Shown piece by piece: positions 48,801-51,277 of a stretch of DNA of 64,000 nt. Each line of letters opens with the position of its first letter. Position 1 is the stretch's first letter. Source of the DNA: Pelodera strongyloides (taxonomy: Eukaryota; Nematoda; Chromadorea; Rhabditida; Rhabditidae); NCBI GenBank assembly GCA_036852015.1, contig JAANDG010000003.1, forward strand, positions 392,001-456,000, written 5' to 3'. The notes below the pieces were generated by a model. The model made no database searches. It had not been told where the DNA came from and saw only the letters and a list, made by a program, of their open reading frames with translations. The position numbers and the translations under genes were made by a program.

Positions 48801-51277
48801 GGGGGGCCTCGAATTGCTCACCGCCTTTGAATAACCCACTTATTTATATATCACAGAGTTGATATATATTTCTGACTTATCGATTTATCGATTTTTAGAT
48901 TTTCAAGCAACGATGTGCTCAGTGTCACGCTGTCGATTCGCTGGCCACCAAGACTGGACCGTCGTTGAATGGAGTTATCGGAAGAACATCCGGAACCCTG
49001 CCAGGATTCGACTACTCTTCTGCCAATAAGACCAAGGTATGCGGTAGTTGTGTGTTATGTAGATTGAAGCTAGGATTTAGTTTCCCGTGGCCTAGATTTC
49101 CTTATACCCAAAATTTGTTCGATTTGGGCGTTGCCCTGGAAAATGTGTAGCACATGTTGGGAAGGTTAGGACTTGGATGCACATTTTTATCTCAATATCA
49201 ATGAAGAAGTAATAGTCAATTGCTAATAGTCAATAAATAATTATATTCTTAGGGTGCCGTATGGAACCGCGAGACCCTATTCGAGTATCTTCTCGATCCG
49301 AAGAAGTATATTCCTGGAACGAAGATGGTCTTCGCTGGACTTAAGGTTTGTCACGACACATTCAAATTTACGTATTTCTTCGGAAATTTGATATGCACAT
49401 GTTGAATAACTAATTTGCATATCATGCAAAGTATTTTGCCTATGCTAGTTACTGATCTGAATATTGGTATGCTAATTTTTTTTCAGAAGGCTGACGAACG
49501 TGCTGATCTGATCAAGTATATCGAGGTCGAGAGCGCCAAGAAACCCCAATAAGTCGGAAAAGCAATCGATAAATTATTGATTATGCCACCCCGTTTCTCC
49601 TGACTCTTGGTTACTCTTACCCAGTTGCTCCAGTATTTGTTGTTAAAAGTCCTCCCCCTTGTATACTGTAGTGCCAATCAAGCTTCCTTTTCACTTTCTG
49701 TCGCAAATTAGCAGTCTCTGTTTAAACATTTTTGGAAAATAAAAGTTTTATACTTGCGGTTGCTCTTATTGGTGTAATTCGGGAGTTTTTGGTTTGTTAT
49801 AAGTTGAACGGAAAGAAGTATGAGTATGATATCCTTTTACCAGAAACTTTTTGAGAAGCTCGTACAGCAAGGCTATTCTCTAAAATCTAGCAAATTTTTT
49901 CGTGATTCACGCGGACTCGCAGACGCGCTCATAGCTAGTGAACTTAACCGCGTACGCGAATAGCCCGGTGGATAGTAGTACATGGTTGCAGTGGCGCGTT
50001 CGTCTCTAACGCAGTCGATCCCGTGACACCTTTGAAACCACCACCCGGCGAGGGAATCATGGGCGATCTGGCCCTAGCCCGCAGACGTCGAGCAATTTGT
50101 CATGGGGTCTCGATGTATGCCGGATTTTGCTTCCAAGTATGGCTTTAAGTACCGTAGATTGCCACTACGCGAGAACAACTACAGACCGCCAAAAAATGGT
50201 CCCGCAGCGGTTGCCACAGGACTATTTTTTTGCGAGCGTGCATAAACTGCATTTTCGCCTCCTCTAGTATTATCAATGGTGCATTTTCTAACTTTCAAAG
50301 GTGTATGCAAAATCGTACACGAGATGCACATTTGGTACTTGGAAGCAAAATGCGCTGTTTTTGCCATACATCGAGACCCCATCAATTTGTCATGTGGGGA
50401 AAATGTCGCTAGGGAGTGTAGGAAAAATAGGAAAAGTGTAGGAGGCGTATTAAGAAGTAATGAGGTAGAAAAATAGTATTAGGGGCTGGAAAGCCGGTTT
50501 TTTGAAGGTGTATTACAATGTACTGTAGTTTATGCAAACTGGCGCGATACTGCATGATTTTCTTAGTCTAAATTCATTATAAATTATGTTAATTTGATAA
50601 TGCAGTTGTCGACAATGCGCTTCCAAAGCGGGTCGTTGTATCGCTTTAAAGACATACCGTGTTCGGAAGACCGGAGATATCCACGTTGTCAAGGTAGACA
50701 CTACCACCTCCTGAGGTGAGGAAGGTTATATTTCGGTCGTGGCCGGCATGGAAGACCATGTTTCCGTTGATCAACAAGAGGCGAGATCTAGATAGAATTT
50801 GGATTCCTCGGACATCAATGGAAGGATATGGGGACCGTAGTTGGGTGTTTTTTTCTGATTCTTCCGTGATGAAGAAGTATCATTTCAAAGTATTCACGTG
50901 GAAAGAAATGCAATAGGTCATAATAAAAGGAGTCTGCGTTGTCCTTTTCATTTGAATAGAATTGCTGAGATTATTTGATAAAAAAGTGCATTTTTATATT
51001 TTGGATTGAAATTGCGAAATTGCCAGTCGTTATCAGTCTACCTACAGTCTGCCTTATTACCATACAAGCTGAGCAAGACGTGTCTCTGTGCCGATGAATA
51101 GTAATTTTCCACAAACTATCTGAATTTTCGACACGAAACTGTGATTTTCGCTGACCTGGTTTCATTTTCGTCGTATATATCGCGATTGGACAAATCGACA
51201 GCTTGAGATAGGTGCAGCCATGGTATACCCCATGTGATGATCATCCACAGTAGCTGGAGTATGGCCCAAGAACGCAT
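1..51277 (-). CDS. CUBN: Cubilin homologue, giant multi-exon gene, 3' end beyond the window
   Basis: Cubilin is a large peripheral membrane endocytic receptor that binds protein and vitamin ligands through CUB domains. In vertebrates it is tethered and trafficked by amnionless. In order, the sequence shows a signal peptide, an N-terminal segment resembling the cubilin-specific region, a helical coil, eight EGF domains and at least 22 CUB domains with the usual CGG start, SPNYP-like and C-terminal FxIxY motifs. Exons are short (70-170 nt) with good GT/AG borders, and the phases I checked join correctly. The start at 51277 follows directly after a TTGTAG acceptor, which suits SL trans-splicing. 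Mammalian cubilin has 27 CUB domains; the rest here should lie left of position 1. The gene is stretched to more than 51 kb by repeat-laden introns that also host other genes. The family call is very secure. Individual exon borders in the CUB part are approximate, and some exons are probably missed. Confidence 0.95.
205..281 (-). CDS. CUBN: Cubilin CUB domain, first exon of the next domain (left-edge)
   Basis: The exon starts after a TTTTCAG-like acceptor and reads [20 protein letters not shown] followed by YPNVD, then a GTGAGT donor. [12 protein letters not shown] is one of the cleanest CUB signatures in the window. The rest of this domain and the gene end lie beyond position 1. Confidence 0.85.
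770..5880 (-). CDS. CUBN: Cubilin exons: CUB domain 21 and the following segment
   Basis: Clear exons are 5880-5780 ([28 protein letters not shown]), 5470-5383 ([20 protein letters not shown]), about 3000-2860 ([20 protein letters not shown], ending DTSTNTG) and about 845-770 ([20 protein letters not shown]), a typical CUB last strand. A Thr/Asp/Ala-rich exon at about 4155-4098 ([20 protein letters not shown]) is plausible. Pieces near 3415-3355, 2370-2285 and 1240-1185 are weaker. Probably one complete CUB plus the second half of another is spread over 5 kb of repeat-rich introns. Confidence 0.65.
1440..1620. repeat. GC-rich repetitive block
   Basis: Tandem-like units (CGCGGGGCGGCGCGCT, GGGCCCAGG) in an otherwise AT-rich intron. 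Similar composition occurs at 5055-5220 and 32180-32455. Confidence 0.5.
2497..2681. mobile_element. TTAA MITE family A
   Basis: A full-length copy: TTTAAAGCGAAATACCGGCC at the left and its inverse at the right, bounded by TTAA on both sides, in a cubilin intron. Confidence 0.85.
3055..3234. mobile_element. TTAA MITE family A
   Basis: Full-length copy with near-perfect terminal inverted repeats and the core GCTCATTTGCATATGATGCA. Bounded by TTAA. Confidence 0.85.
4380..4436 (+). repeat. Possible non-LTR or SINE 3' end
   Basis: TGCGCACCTTTGTGGTGTAA followed by TAAATTATTATTATTATAA resembles the 3' tail of RTE-type retroposons. No coding part is visible upstream. Confidence 0.35.
5055..5221. 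repeat. GC-rich repeat ending CGGCCAAGTTTCCTCAGTG
   Basis: The 3' end CCGGCCAAGTTTCCTCAGTG is identical to that of the element ending near 32455, marking a shared mobile family. The internal part is rich in GCGCGGCCCCGCGAAG-type hairpins. Confidence 0.55.
5532..5558 (+). repeat. Interstitial telomeric repeat (TTAGGC)
   Basis: Four copies of the nematode telomere hexamer TTAGGC (three in direct tandem, one offset by TTA) in a cubilin intron, next to AGCTCGCTCGAGCTCG. Confidence 0.7.
5914..5985 (-). tRNA. trnC: tRNA-Cys (anticodon GCA)
   Basis: The minus strand reads GGGGGTATAGCTCAGTGGCA, then AGAGCATTCGACTGCAGATC, then the T-arm GGTTCAAATCC and TGCCCCC. The acceptor stem pairs GGGGGTA/TGCCCCC apart from one position, the anticodon loop shows CTGCAGA, and both internal promoter boxes are intact. 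Length is 72 nt with no intron. It lies just upstream of a cubilin exon (5880), in the same orientation as cubilin, inside an intron. Confidence 0.95.
6000..7800. other. Cubilin intron without recognisable exons
   Basis: Apart from the GC-rich tandem repeat at 6426-6548, I see no CUB-like motif, RNA gene or paired MITE ends in either strand of this AT-rich stretch. Confidence 0.5.
6426..6548. repeat. Short GC-rich tandem repeat
   Basis: GAGTGCGCGAATGGTTGCGCACCTGTGGCG recurs with variation (GAGTGCGCGTAAGGTTGCGC ACCTGTGGCG), separated by GTGCGCGACGAGTTC. Confidence 0.6.
7815..8213. mobile_element. TTAA MITE family B (AAAGGGACAGGCCCATC ends)
   Basis: About 400 bp with long inverted arms (AAAGGGACGGCCCATCAAAG, AACCTATATTTACGA, ...TTTTTATTACAATATATAC). 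It folds on itself almost end to end. Bounded by TTTAAA. Confidence 0.85.
8560..11032 (-). CDS. CUBN: Cubilin CUB domain 20
   Basis: Approximate exons are 11032-10903 ([34 protein letters not shown]), 9155-9060 ([20 protein letters not shown]), 8938-8873 ([20 protein letters not shown]) and 8683-8562 ([26 protein letters not shown]). The first intron (about 1.75 kb) contains the oppositely oriented Tyr/Gly-rich peptide gene. Confidence 0.9.
9794..9802 (+). promoter_or_regulatory. TATA box of the Tyr/Gly peptide gene
   Basis: TATATAAAG lies 78 bases before the ATG, a good position for a strongly expressed, inducible small gene. The transcript would then start near 9825. Confidence 0.65.
9880..10416 (+). 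CDS. Secreted Tyr/Gly-rich amidated peptide precursor, nested in a cubilin intron
   Basis: Exons 9880-9899, 10051-10108 and 10258-10416 have GT/AG borders and join in phase to give 78 residues. [20 protein letters not shown] followed by TEAQ is a strong signal peptide with cleavage expected near Ala-Gln. The rest is a single block of Gly-Tyr repeats ([20 protein letters not shown]) ending in YYGYYGKR. The Gly-Lys-Arg is a classic dibasic cleavage and amidation site, followed by a short tail [13 protein letters not shown]. The architecture matches the nematode neuropeptide-like/caenacin group of YG-rich epidermal peptides, some of which are induced by infection or wounding; the exact family is an inference. 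Two or three Tyr-Gly tandem duplications are obvious in the DNA. The gene lies antisense inside the first intron of CUB20. Confidence 0.88.
10595..10600 (+). terminator. Polyadenylation signal of the Tyr/Gly peptide gene
   Basis: AATAAA occurs 179 bases after the stop codon, within an AT-rich stretch, and is the only such hexamer nearby on this strand. Confidence 0.6.
11166..11238. repeat. Perfect-looking hairpin
   Basis: TAGCCTGCACTAAGTTCAGC ... and its inverse GCTTAGCGCAGGCTA enclose ACTACGG-TATATAG arms. The ~72-bp palindrome is followed by a second, shorter CTACTACGGTA / TACCGTAGTA pair to 11311. Confidence 0.7.
11330..12002 (-). CDS. CUBN: Cubilin CUB domain 19 (start not located)
   Basis: Approximate exons are 12002-11870 ([40 protein letters not shown]), 11725-11635 ([20 protein letters not shown]) and 11452-11335 ([28 protein letters not shown]). 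The expected CGG-type first exon was not found between 12002 and 12732, which contains a degraded TTAA MITE. Confidence 0.7.
12059..12271. mobile_element. Degraded TTAA MITE, family A-related
   Basis: Bounded by TTAA, with diverged ends (TTAAGGCGGTAACG against TTAAAACGGCATAAC) and two inverted copies of a TTTGCATAC-containing core. It lies in the intron where the start of CUB19 should be. Confidence 0.55.
12732..13995 (-). CDS. CUBN: Cubilin CUB domain 18
   Basis: Approximate exons are 13995-13855 ([40 protein letters not shown]), 13628-13565 ([20 protein letters not shown]), 13190-13077 ([20 protein letters not shown]) and about 12835-12735 ([20 protein letters not shown], ending [10 protein letters not shown]). 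The exons cover a complete domain with a clear TTPGFPG motif. Confidence 0.85.
13257..13383. mobile_element. MITE family E
   Basis: Inverted ends GCCGTATTCGCCAGCACACA and TGTTGGTGAATTCGGCC, with GAGCGCTCTGAATCTCTTCT inside. Same family as 20371-20492. Confidence 0.7.
14390..15395 (-). CDS. CUBN: Cubilin CUB domain 17
   Basis: Approximate exons are 15395-15315 ([24 protein letters not shown]), 15110-15040 ([20 protein letters not shown]) and 14880-14800 ([25 protein letters not shown]). Pieces near 14645-14545 and 14540-14395 probably supply the end ([14 protein letters not shown]), with less certain borders. Confidence 0.8.
15545..16765 (-). CDS. CUBN: Cubilin CUB domain 16
   Basis: Approximate exons are 16765-16640 ([36 protein letters not shown]), 16435-16325 ([32 protein letters not shown]), 15888-15785 ([32 protein letters not shown]) and 15618-15548 ([25 protein letters not shown]). 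The exons cover the complete domain. Confidence 0.9.
16902..17346. mobile_element. TTAA MITE family C (AAAGGGACGCGGTCACC ends)
   Basis: Inverted arms AAAGGGACGCGGTTACCGTT and CAAAACGGTGACCGCGTCCC flank an internal hairpin-like region with CATAAGGG. Bounded by TTAA. Confidence 0.8.
17500..18490 (-). CDS. CUBN: Cubilin CUB domain 15
   Basis: Approximate exons are 18490-18410 ([20 protein letters not shown]) and 18352-18225 ([40 protein letters not shown]). A further exon near 17545-17500 is weak. The FEMEA...C.NDWL stretch is the calcium-site half of a CUB; the end of the domain was not resolved. Confidence 0.65.
18837..19248. mobile_element. TTAA MITE family B
   Basis: Second copy of the family (about 412 bp), same arms and a central TTTGCATATACACCTTGGAA. 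Bounded by TTAA. Confidence 0.85.
19285..20757 (-). CDS. CUBN: Cubilin CUB domain 14
   Basis: Approximate exons are 20757-20685 ([20 protein letters not shown]), 20325-20228 ([20 protein letters not shown]), 20038-19945 ([20 protein letters not shown]) and 19380-19285 ([20 protein letters not shown], ending RGFKIEYRL). This is a complete canonical CUB: CGG, LTNPGY, CKWTF, C.YDY and GFKIEY. Confidence 0.9.
19388..19456 (+). repeat. CT-rich tract with about 36 C
   Basis: A pyrimidine run followed by an uninterrupted C tract (19414-19449), prone to sequencing-length error. Confidence 0.9.
19632..19798 (+). repeat. GA microsatellite with GAACGACAGAAAGAGAGA minisatellite
   Basis: Three units of GGGACGAGAACGACAGAAAG type lead into about 30 GA dinucleotides. 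Confidence 0.9.
20371..20492. mobile_element. MITE family E
   Basis: Ends GCCGTATTCACCAACATGCA and inverse, AGGGAGCCCTCCCTGCC arms and a shared internal GATTCAGAGCGCTCG (the inverse of the 13257 copy). Confidence 0.7.
21505..22998 (-). CDS. CUBN: Cubilin CUB domain 13
   Basis: Approximate exons are 22998-22948 ([16 protein letters not shown]), 22471-22360 ([30 protein letters not shown]) and 21592-21513 ([20 protein letters not shown]). A 481-bp near-perfect palindrome (21847-22327) fills most of the intron between the last two exons. The sequence 22726-22762 repeats part of the last exon almost exactly, suggesting a partial duplication. Confidence 0.65.
21847..22327. mobile_element. TTAA MITE family D, near-perfect palindrome
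   Basis: 481 bp: AAAGGGATGGGTTCACTACA and its inverse end the element, and the two arms match almost completely to the centre near 22085. A transcript of the cubilin intron would form a long hairpin RNA. Confidence 0.85.
23536..24672 (-). CDS. CUBN: Cubilin CUB domain 12, with acidic insertion
   Basis: Approximate exons are 24672-24555 ([36 protein letters not shown]), 24205-24080 ([29 protein letters not shown]) and 23697-23540. The last exon starts [20 protein letters not shown] and continues with an acidic run ([10 protein letters not shown]) before LSYERR. The acidic stretch interrupts the last CUB strands and is unusual. Confidence 0.8.
25130..26238 (-). CDS. CUBN: Cubilin CUB domain 11
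   Basis: Approximate exons are 26238-26113 ([20 protein letters not shown], then [11 protein letters not shown]), 25985-25918 (short, frame uncertain) and 25234-25135 ([36 protein letters not shown]). The first exon carries the last strand of CUB10 and the VCGG start of CUB11. Confidence 0.7.
26475..28260 (-). CDS. CUBN: Cubilin CUB domain 10
   Basis: Approximate exons are 28260-28150 ([19 protein letters not shown], then GVECTYVF), 26860-26753 ([20 protein letters not shown]) and 26540-26478 ([18 protein letters not shown]). The motif HSPDYP..YP.GVECTY is clear. A 501-bp palindromic MITE and a tRNA-like repeat fall in its introns. Confidence 0.75.
26614..26698 (-). repeat. tRNA-derived SINE-like sequence
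   Basis: On the minus strand, GGCGTTGCGCAGTTGCAAGC resembles an A-box region and CTTGTTCGAGCCCGG a B-box, about 40 bases apart. No stable cloverleaf closes. It lies in an intron of CUB10/11. Confidence 0.5.
27374..27558. mobile_element. TTAA MITE family A, abutting family D
   Basis: Ends GCGAAATACCGGCTGG and CCGGCCTGTATTTCGC. The right TTTAAA is shared with the next MITE (27553-28053). Confidence 0.8.
27553..28053. mobile_element. TTAA MITE family D
   Basis: Second copy (501 bp), ends AAAGGGATAGGTTCATCTCA and inverse, arms with CTAATGGCAATTAGCC-type matches, central loop near 27800. Shares TTTAAA with family A on its left. Confidence 0.85.
28660..30102 (-). CDS. CUBN: Cubilin CUB domain 9
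   Basis: Approximate exons are 30102-29978 ([37 protein letters not shown]), 29735-29585 ([18 protein letters not shown]), about 29165-29105 ([17 protein letters not shown]) and 28800-28665 ([20 protein letters not shown]). CNW..DAPPGY matches the first third of a CUB fold. Confidence 0.75.
29285..29449. mobile_element. Family A MITE with truncated left end
   Basis: The right end GCGGCCGGTATTTCGCTTTA is intact. The left end begins only at GGTTTTTGAAACGTATCG. Confidence 0.7.
30400..31604 (-). CDS. CUBN: Cubilin CUB domain 8
   Basis: Approximate exons are 31604-31530 ([20 protein letters not shown]), 31174-31085 ([20 protein letters not shown]), 30855-30736 ([15 protein letters not shown]...FCTELGEP) and 30480-30405 ([20 protein letters not shown]). 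QSPGYG plus CTWTI is a clear CUB entry. Confidence 0.85.
31360..31458 (+). repeat. CT microsatellite
   Basis: About 18 uninterrupted TC units flanked by degenerate TCTCTCTA sequence. Confidence 0.9.
31680..31770. mobile_element. Right half of a family A MITE
   Basis: Only CAAGCACATTTGCATATGAT... and GGCCGGAATTTCGCTTTAA are present. The TTTAAA end is fused to the next MITE of family C. Confidence 0.65.
31767..31892. mobile_element. Short TTAA MITE family C
   Basis: A 126-bp internally deleted copy of the 16902 element, same ends (AAAGTGACGCGGTCACCG / GGTGACCGCGTCCTTTT), joined through TTTAAA to a half family A element. Confidence 0.8.
32160..32456. repeat. GC-rich repeat ending CGGCCAAGTTTCCTCAGTG
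   Basis: Begins near ACACTTTAGCCGGTGCGCGG and ends GCGCACCGGCCAAGTTTCCT CAGTGT, so the ends are partial inverted repeats. Internal GGCCCACACCAGG units repeat. Confidence 0.55.
32494..33278 (-). CDS. CUBN: Cubilin CUB domain 7
   Basis: Approximate exons are 33278-33183 ([19 protein letters not shown]), 33015-32946 ([20 protein letters not shown]) and 32666-32497 ([38 protein letters not shown]). The D-G-S...R...C and K-Y-H strands match the family. Confidence 0.85.
33301..33482. mobile_element. TTAA MITE family A
   Basis: Full-length: TTAAAGCTAAAAACCGGCCG at the left, AACCGGCTGGTATTTCGCTT at the right. Confidence 0.8.
33735..34808 (-). CDS. CUBN: Cubilin CUB domain 6
   Basis: Approximate exons are 34808-34692 ([27 protein letters not shown]), 34440-34370 ([19 protein letters not shown]), 34205-34100 ([18 protein letters not shown]) and 33802-33735 ([15 protein letters not shown], ending [10 protein letters not shown]). 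An NG..E.S motif replaces the usual SPNYP. Confidence 0.7.
34886..35834 (-). CDS. CUBN: Cubilin CUB domain 5
   Basis: Approximate exons are 35834-35735 ([20 protein letters not shown]), 35434-35323 ([20 protein letters not shown], then YDSVVVKD) and 34995-34890 ([20 protein letters not shown], ending SVSGTGFSA). This is a textbook CUB pattern, including the conserved E...D..D residues of the calcium site (FEMEA...DDCSYDSV). Confidence 0.9.
35454..35622. mobile_element. TTAA MITE family A
   Basis: Full-length copy with 30-bp inverted ends (AAAGCGAAATATCGGCCGG / CCGACCGGTATTTCGCTTT), bounded by TTAA. Confidence 0.85.
36238..37317 (-). CDS. CUBN: Cubilin CUB domain 4
   Basis: Approximate exons are 37317-37189 ([20 protein letters not shown]), 36785-36700 ([14 protein letters not shown]), 36550-36478 ([17 protein letters not shown]) and 36342-36240 ([19 protein letters not shown], ending [11 protein letters not shown]). 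The H-S-A-N-Y-P motif and the terminal strand are clear. Confidence 0.8.
37640..39347 (-). CDS. CUBN: Cubilin CUB domain 3
   Basis: Approximate exons are 39347-39295 ([16 protein letters not shown]), 39185-39062 ([18 protein letters not shown]), 38607-38549 ([15 protein letters not shown]), 37950-37897 ([17 protein letters not shown]) and 37794-37648 ([14 protein letters not shown] and [10 protein letters not shown]). A short exon near 38376-38330 is possible but uncertain. Confidence 0.85.
39589..40813 (-). CDS. CUBN: Cubilin CUB domain 2
   Basis: Approximate exons are 40813-40690 ([20 protein letters not shown]), 40078-39935 ([19 protein letters not shown], then [16 protein letters not shown]) and 39648-39590 ([20 protein letters not shown]). 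The domain lacks an obvious SPNYP motif but keeps the start cysteine, the LCE strand and the C-terminal VALQYRV strand. Confidence 0.75.
40450..40576 (-). repeat. Duplicated 43-bp segment flanking a B-box-like motif
   Basis: CTCCTAAGCAACAGTCTGGT...CTTGGCGTGG at 40450-40492 recurs with few changes at 40533-40576. Between the copies, GGACTCGAACC is the reverse complement of a pol III B-box, suggesting a fragmented tRNA-derived repeat. Confidence 0.5.
41032..42313 (-). CDS. CUBN: Cubilin CUB domain 1
   Basis: Exons are 42313-42189 ([15 protein letters not shown]), 41959-41867 ([15 protein letters not shown]), 41493-41422 ([17 protein letters not shown]) and 41143-41032, which ends with the strand [10 protein letters not shown]. 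The FDG...FCG motif and the terminal FxIxW strand are typical CUB features. A Tc1/mariner-type MITE sits in the second intron. Confidence 0.85.
41567..41763. mobile_element. Tc1/mariner-type MITE
   Basis: Inverted ends of about 28 bp (CACTGAGCGTATAAGTATCC GGGCACCC against GGGTGCCC GTATACTTATGCGCTGCACTG) flanked by TA on each side, with a 130-bp non-coding core. The TA target and the CAGTG-like end suit mobilisation by a Tc1/mariner transposase elsewhere. Confidence 0.75.
42360..42412. repeat. Tandem short hairpins
   Basis: GAAGAGCCC-TAC-GGGCTCTTC and AATCGGCC-TTC-GGCCGATT are two perfect short stems side by side, the same style as the GC-rich hairpins at 54-56 kb. Confidence 0.6.
42571..42653 (+). 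other. tRNA-derived sequence (pseudo-tRNA or SINE head)
   Basis: An A-box (TAGCTCAACAGGTAGAGCG) and a B-box (GGTTCGAATCC) are well spaced, but the acceptor stem pairs poorly, the anticodon stem does not close well and the variable region is over-long. This fits a tRNA-derived SINE head or decayed tRNA better than a working tRNA. Confidence 0.6.
42790..42895 (+). repeat. GA microsatellite
   Basis: About 45 GA units interrupted by single GACA and AGTA changes. Confidence 0.9.
42977..47252 (-). CDS. CUBN: Cubilin exons 5-13: eight EGF domains
   Basis: Exons and content: 47252-47135 (EGF1, [14 protein letters not shown]); 47021-46918 (EGF2, [17 protein letters not shown], with the calcium-binding D-x-N/D start); 45776 to about 45660 (end of EGF2 [12 protein letters not shown], start of EGF3 CGEHGHC); about 45402-45231 (EGF3/4, [16 protein letters not shown]); 45022-44900 (EGF5, [13 protein letters not shown]); 44702-44610 (EGF6, [15 protein letters not shown]); 44311-44169 (EGF7, [13 protein letters not shown]); 43843-43736 and 43061-42977 (EGF8, [19 protein letters not shown]). 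Most junctions join in phase. The exception is the step near 45650 to 45402, where I found no in-phase donor, so a micro-exon or non-standard donor is likely. EGF domains position the CUB array and bind calcium in this family. Confidence 0.9.
43125..43155. mobile_element. Solo end of a family D MITE
   Basis: TTAAAGGGATCGGTTCACCTT matches the family D terminus, but no inverse partner was found in this intron. Confidence 0.45.
43610..43668. repeat. Inverted repeat
   Basis: TGCAAAAAGGGCAATTGTC is followed after a few bases by GACAATTACCCTTTTTTCAC...TTTGCA, giving a ~25-bp stem. Confidence 0.6.
45901..46293. mobile_element. TTAA MITE family B
   Basis: Third copy (about 393 bp), with its central part inverted relative to the copy at 18837. 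The right TTTAAA is shared with the adjacent family A element. Confidence 0.85.
46290..46453. mobile_element. Palindromic TTAA MITE, family A-related
   Basis: A long hairpin (TTTGGAAAATTTGCATATGA and its inverse, separated by a short CGATCGTCC centre) ending GGCATTTCGCTTTAA. It shares its left TTTAAA with the preceding family B element. Confidence 0.75.
47497..48065 (-). CDS. CUBN: Cubilin exons 3-4: coiled-coil segment
   Basis: Exon 3 (48065-47934, phase 0 to 0) reads [20 protein letters not shown] and continues as a charged helix to QKLLAT. Exon 4 (47606-47497, phase 0 to 2) contains [18 protein letters not shown] and [13 protein letters not shown]. Both lack cysteines and are rich in Leu, Lys, Arg and Gln, as expected of the trimerising coil between the cubilin N-terminus and EGF1. 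A competing frame across exon 3 that begins with ATG is a shadow, because only this frame joins in phase to exons 2 and 4. The intron between these exons holds a short MITE (about 47646-47777). Confidence 0.8.
47646..47777. mobile_element. Short MITE with GTGTNNGAGCTTGTAATCCC ends
   Basis: GTGTCCGAGCTTGTAATCCC at the left and its inverse at the right flank about 90 bp containing GAAAATCGAAACGTCGAC. A related half-element is at about 51563-51600 (GTGAGCTTGTAATTCCCAAC). Confidence 0.65.
48340..48668 (+). promoter_or_regulatory. Cytochrome c 5' UTR with a probable leader intron or trans-splice site
   Basis: A donor-like AG|GTACGC at 48382/48383 and an acceptor TTAATTCCAG ending at 48657, eleven bases before the ATG, suggest either a 5' UTR intron (48383-48657) or a spliced-leader acceptor. 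No clear TATA box is visible upstream, as is common for housekeeping genes. Confidence 0.5.
48669..49552 (+). CDS. cyc-2: Cytochrome c, four exons, nested in a cubilin intron
   Basis: Cytochrome c is the soluble haem electron carrier between complexes III and IV in the mitochondrial intermembrane space, and an apoptosis factor in many animals. Exons are 48669-48737, 48899-49036, 49253-49345 and 49487-49552, all phase 0, giving 121 residues. The haem-binding motif CAQCH is at residues 29-33, and the axial Met is M94 in [22 protein letters not shown] and the C-terminal helix [18 protein letters not shown] are fully conserved family blocks. The N-terminus [12 protein letters not shown] is about ten residues longer and more basic than in many animal forms. 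Intron ends are all GT/AG. From memory, C. elegans cyc-2.2 (ZC116.2) is the closest expected orthologue, because of its neighbour ZC116.3; cyc-2.1 is the alternative. Confidence 0.97.
49738..49743 (+). terminator. Polyadenylation signal AATAAA of the cytochrome c gene
   Basis: A canonical AATAAA lies 186 bases after the cytochrome c stop codon and is the first such hexamer downstream on that strand. Confidence 0.7.
50486..50649. mobile_element. Family A-related MITE, left end decayed
   Basis: AAAGCCGGTTTTTTGAAGG on the left; GCTTCCAAAGCGGGTCGTTG and TCGCTTTAA on the right. It ends about eight bases from the cubilin exon 2 donor. Confidence 0.6.
50658..51277 (-). CDS. CUBN: Cubilin exons 1-2: signal peptide and N-terminal region
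   Basis: Exon 1 (51277-51156) reads [19 protein letters not shown] and continues to a likely signal-peptidase region near ...LSQAVD; it ends in phase 2. Exon 2 (50787-50658) begins after CTATCTAG and completes an Arg codon. It reads through [16 protein letters not shown] and [18 protein letters not shown], ending phase 0 at ACG|GTATGT. The GN(M/L)VF...NI.F..G pattern resembles the region just before the coil in vertebrate cubilin, the part involved in trimerisation and amnionless binding; that comparison is from memory. The exon 2 donor lies immediately beside a MITE end (50646-50651). Confidence 0.85.
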
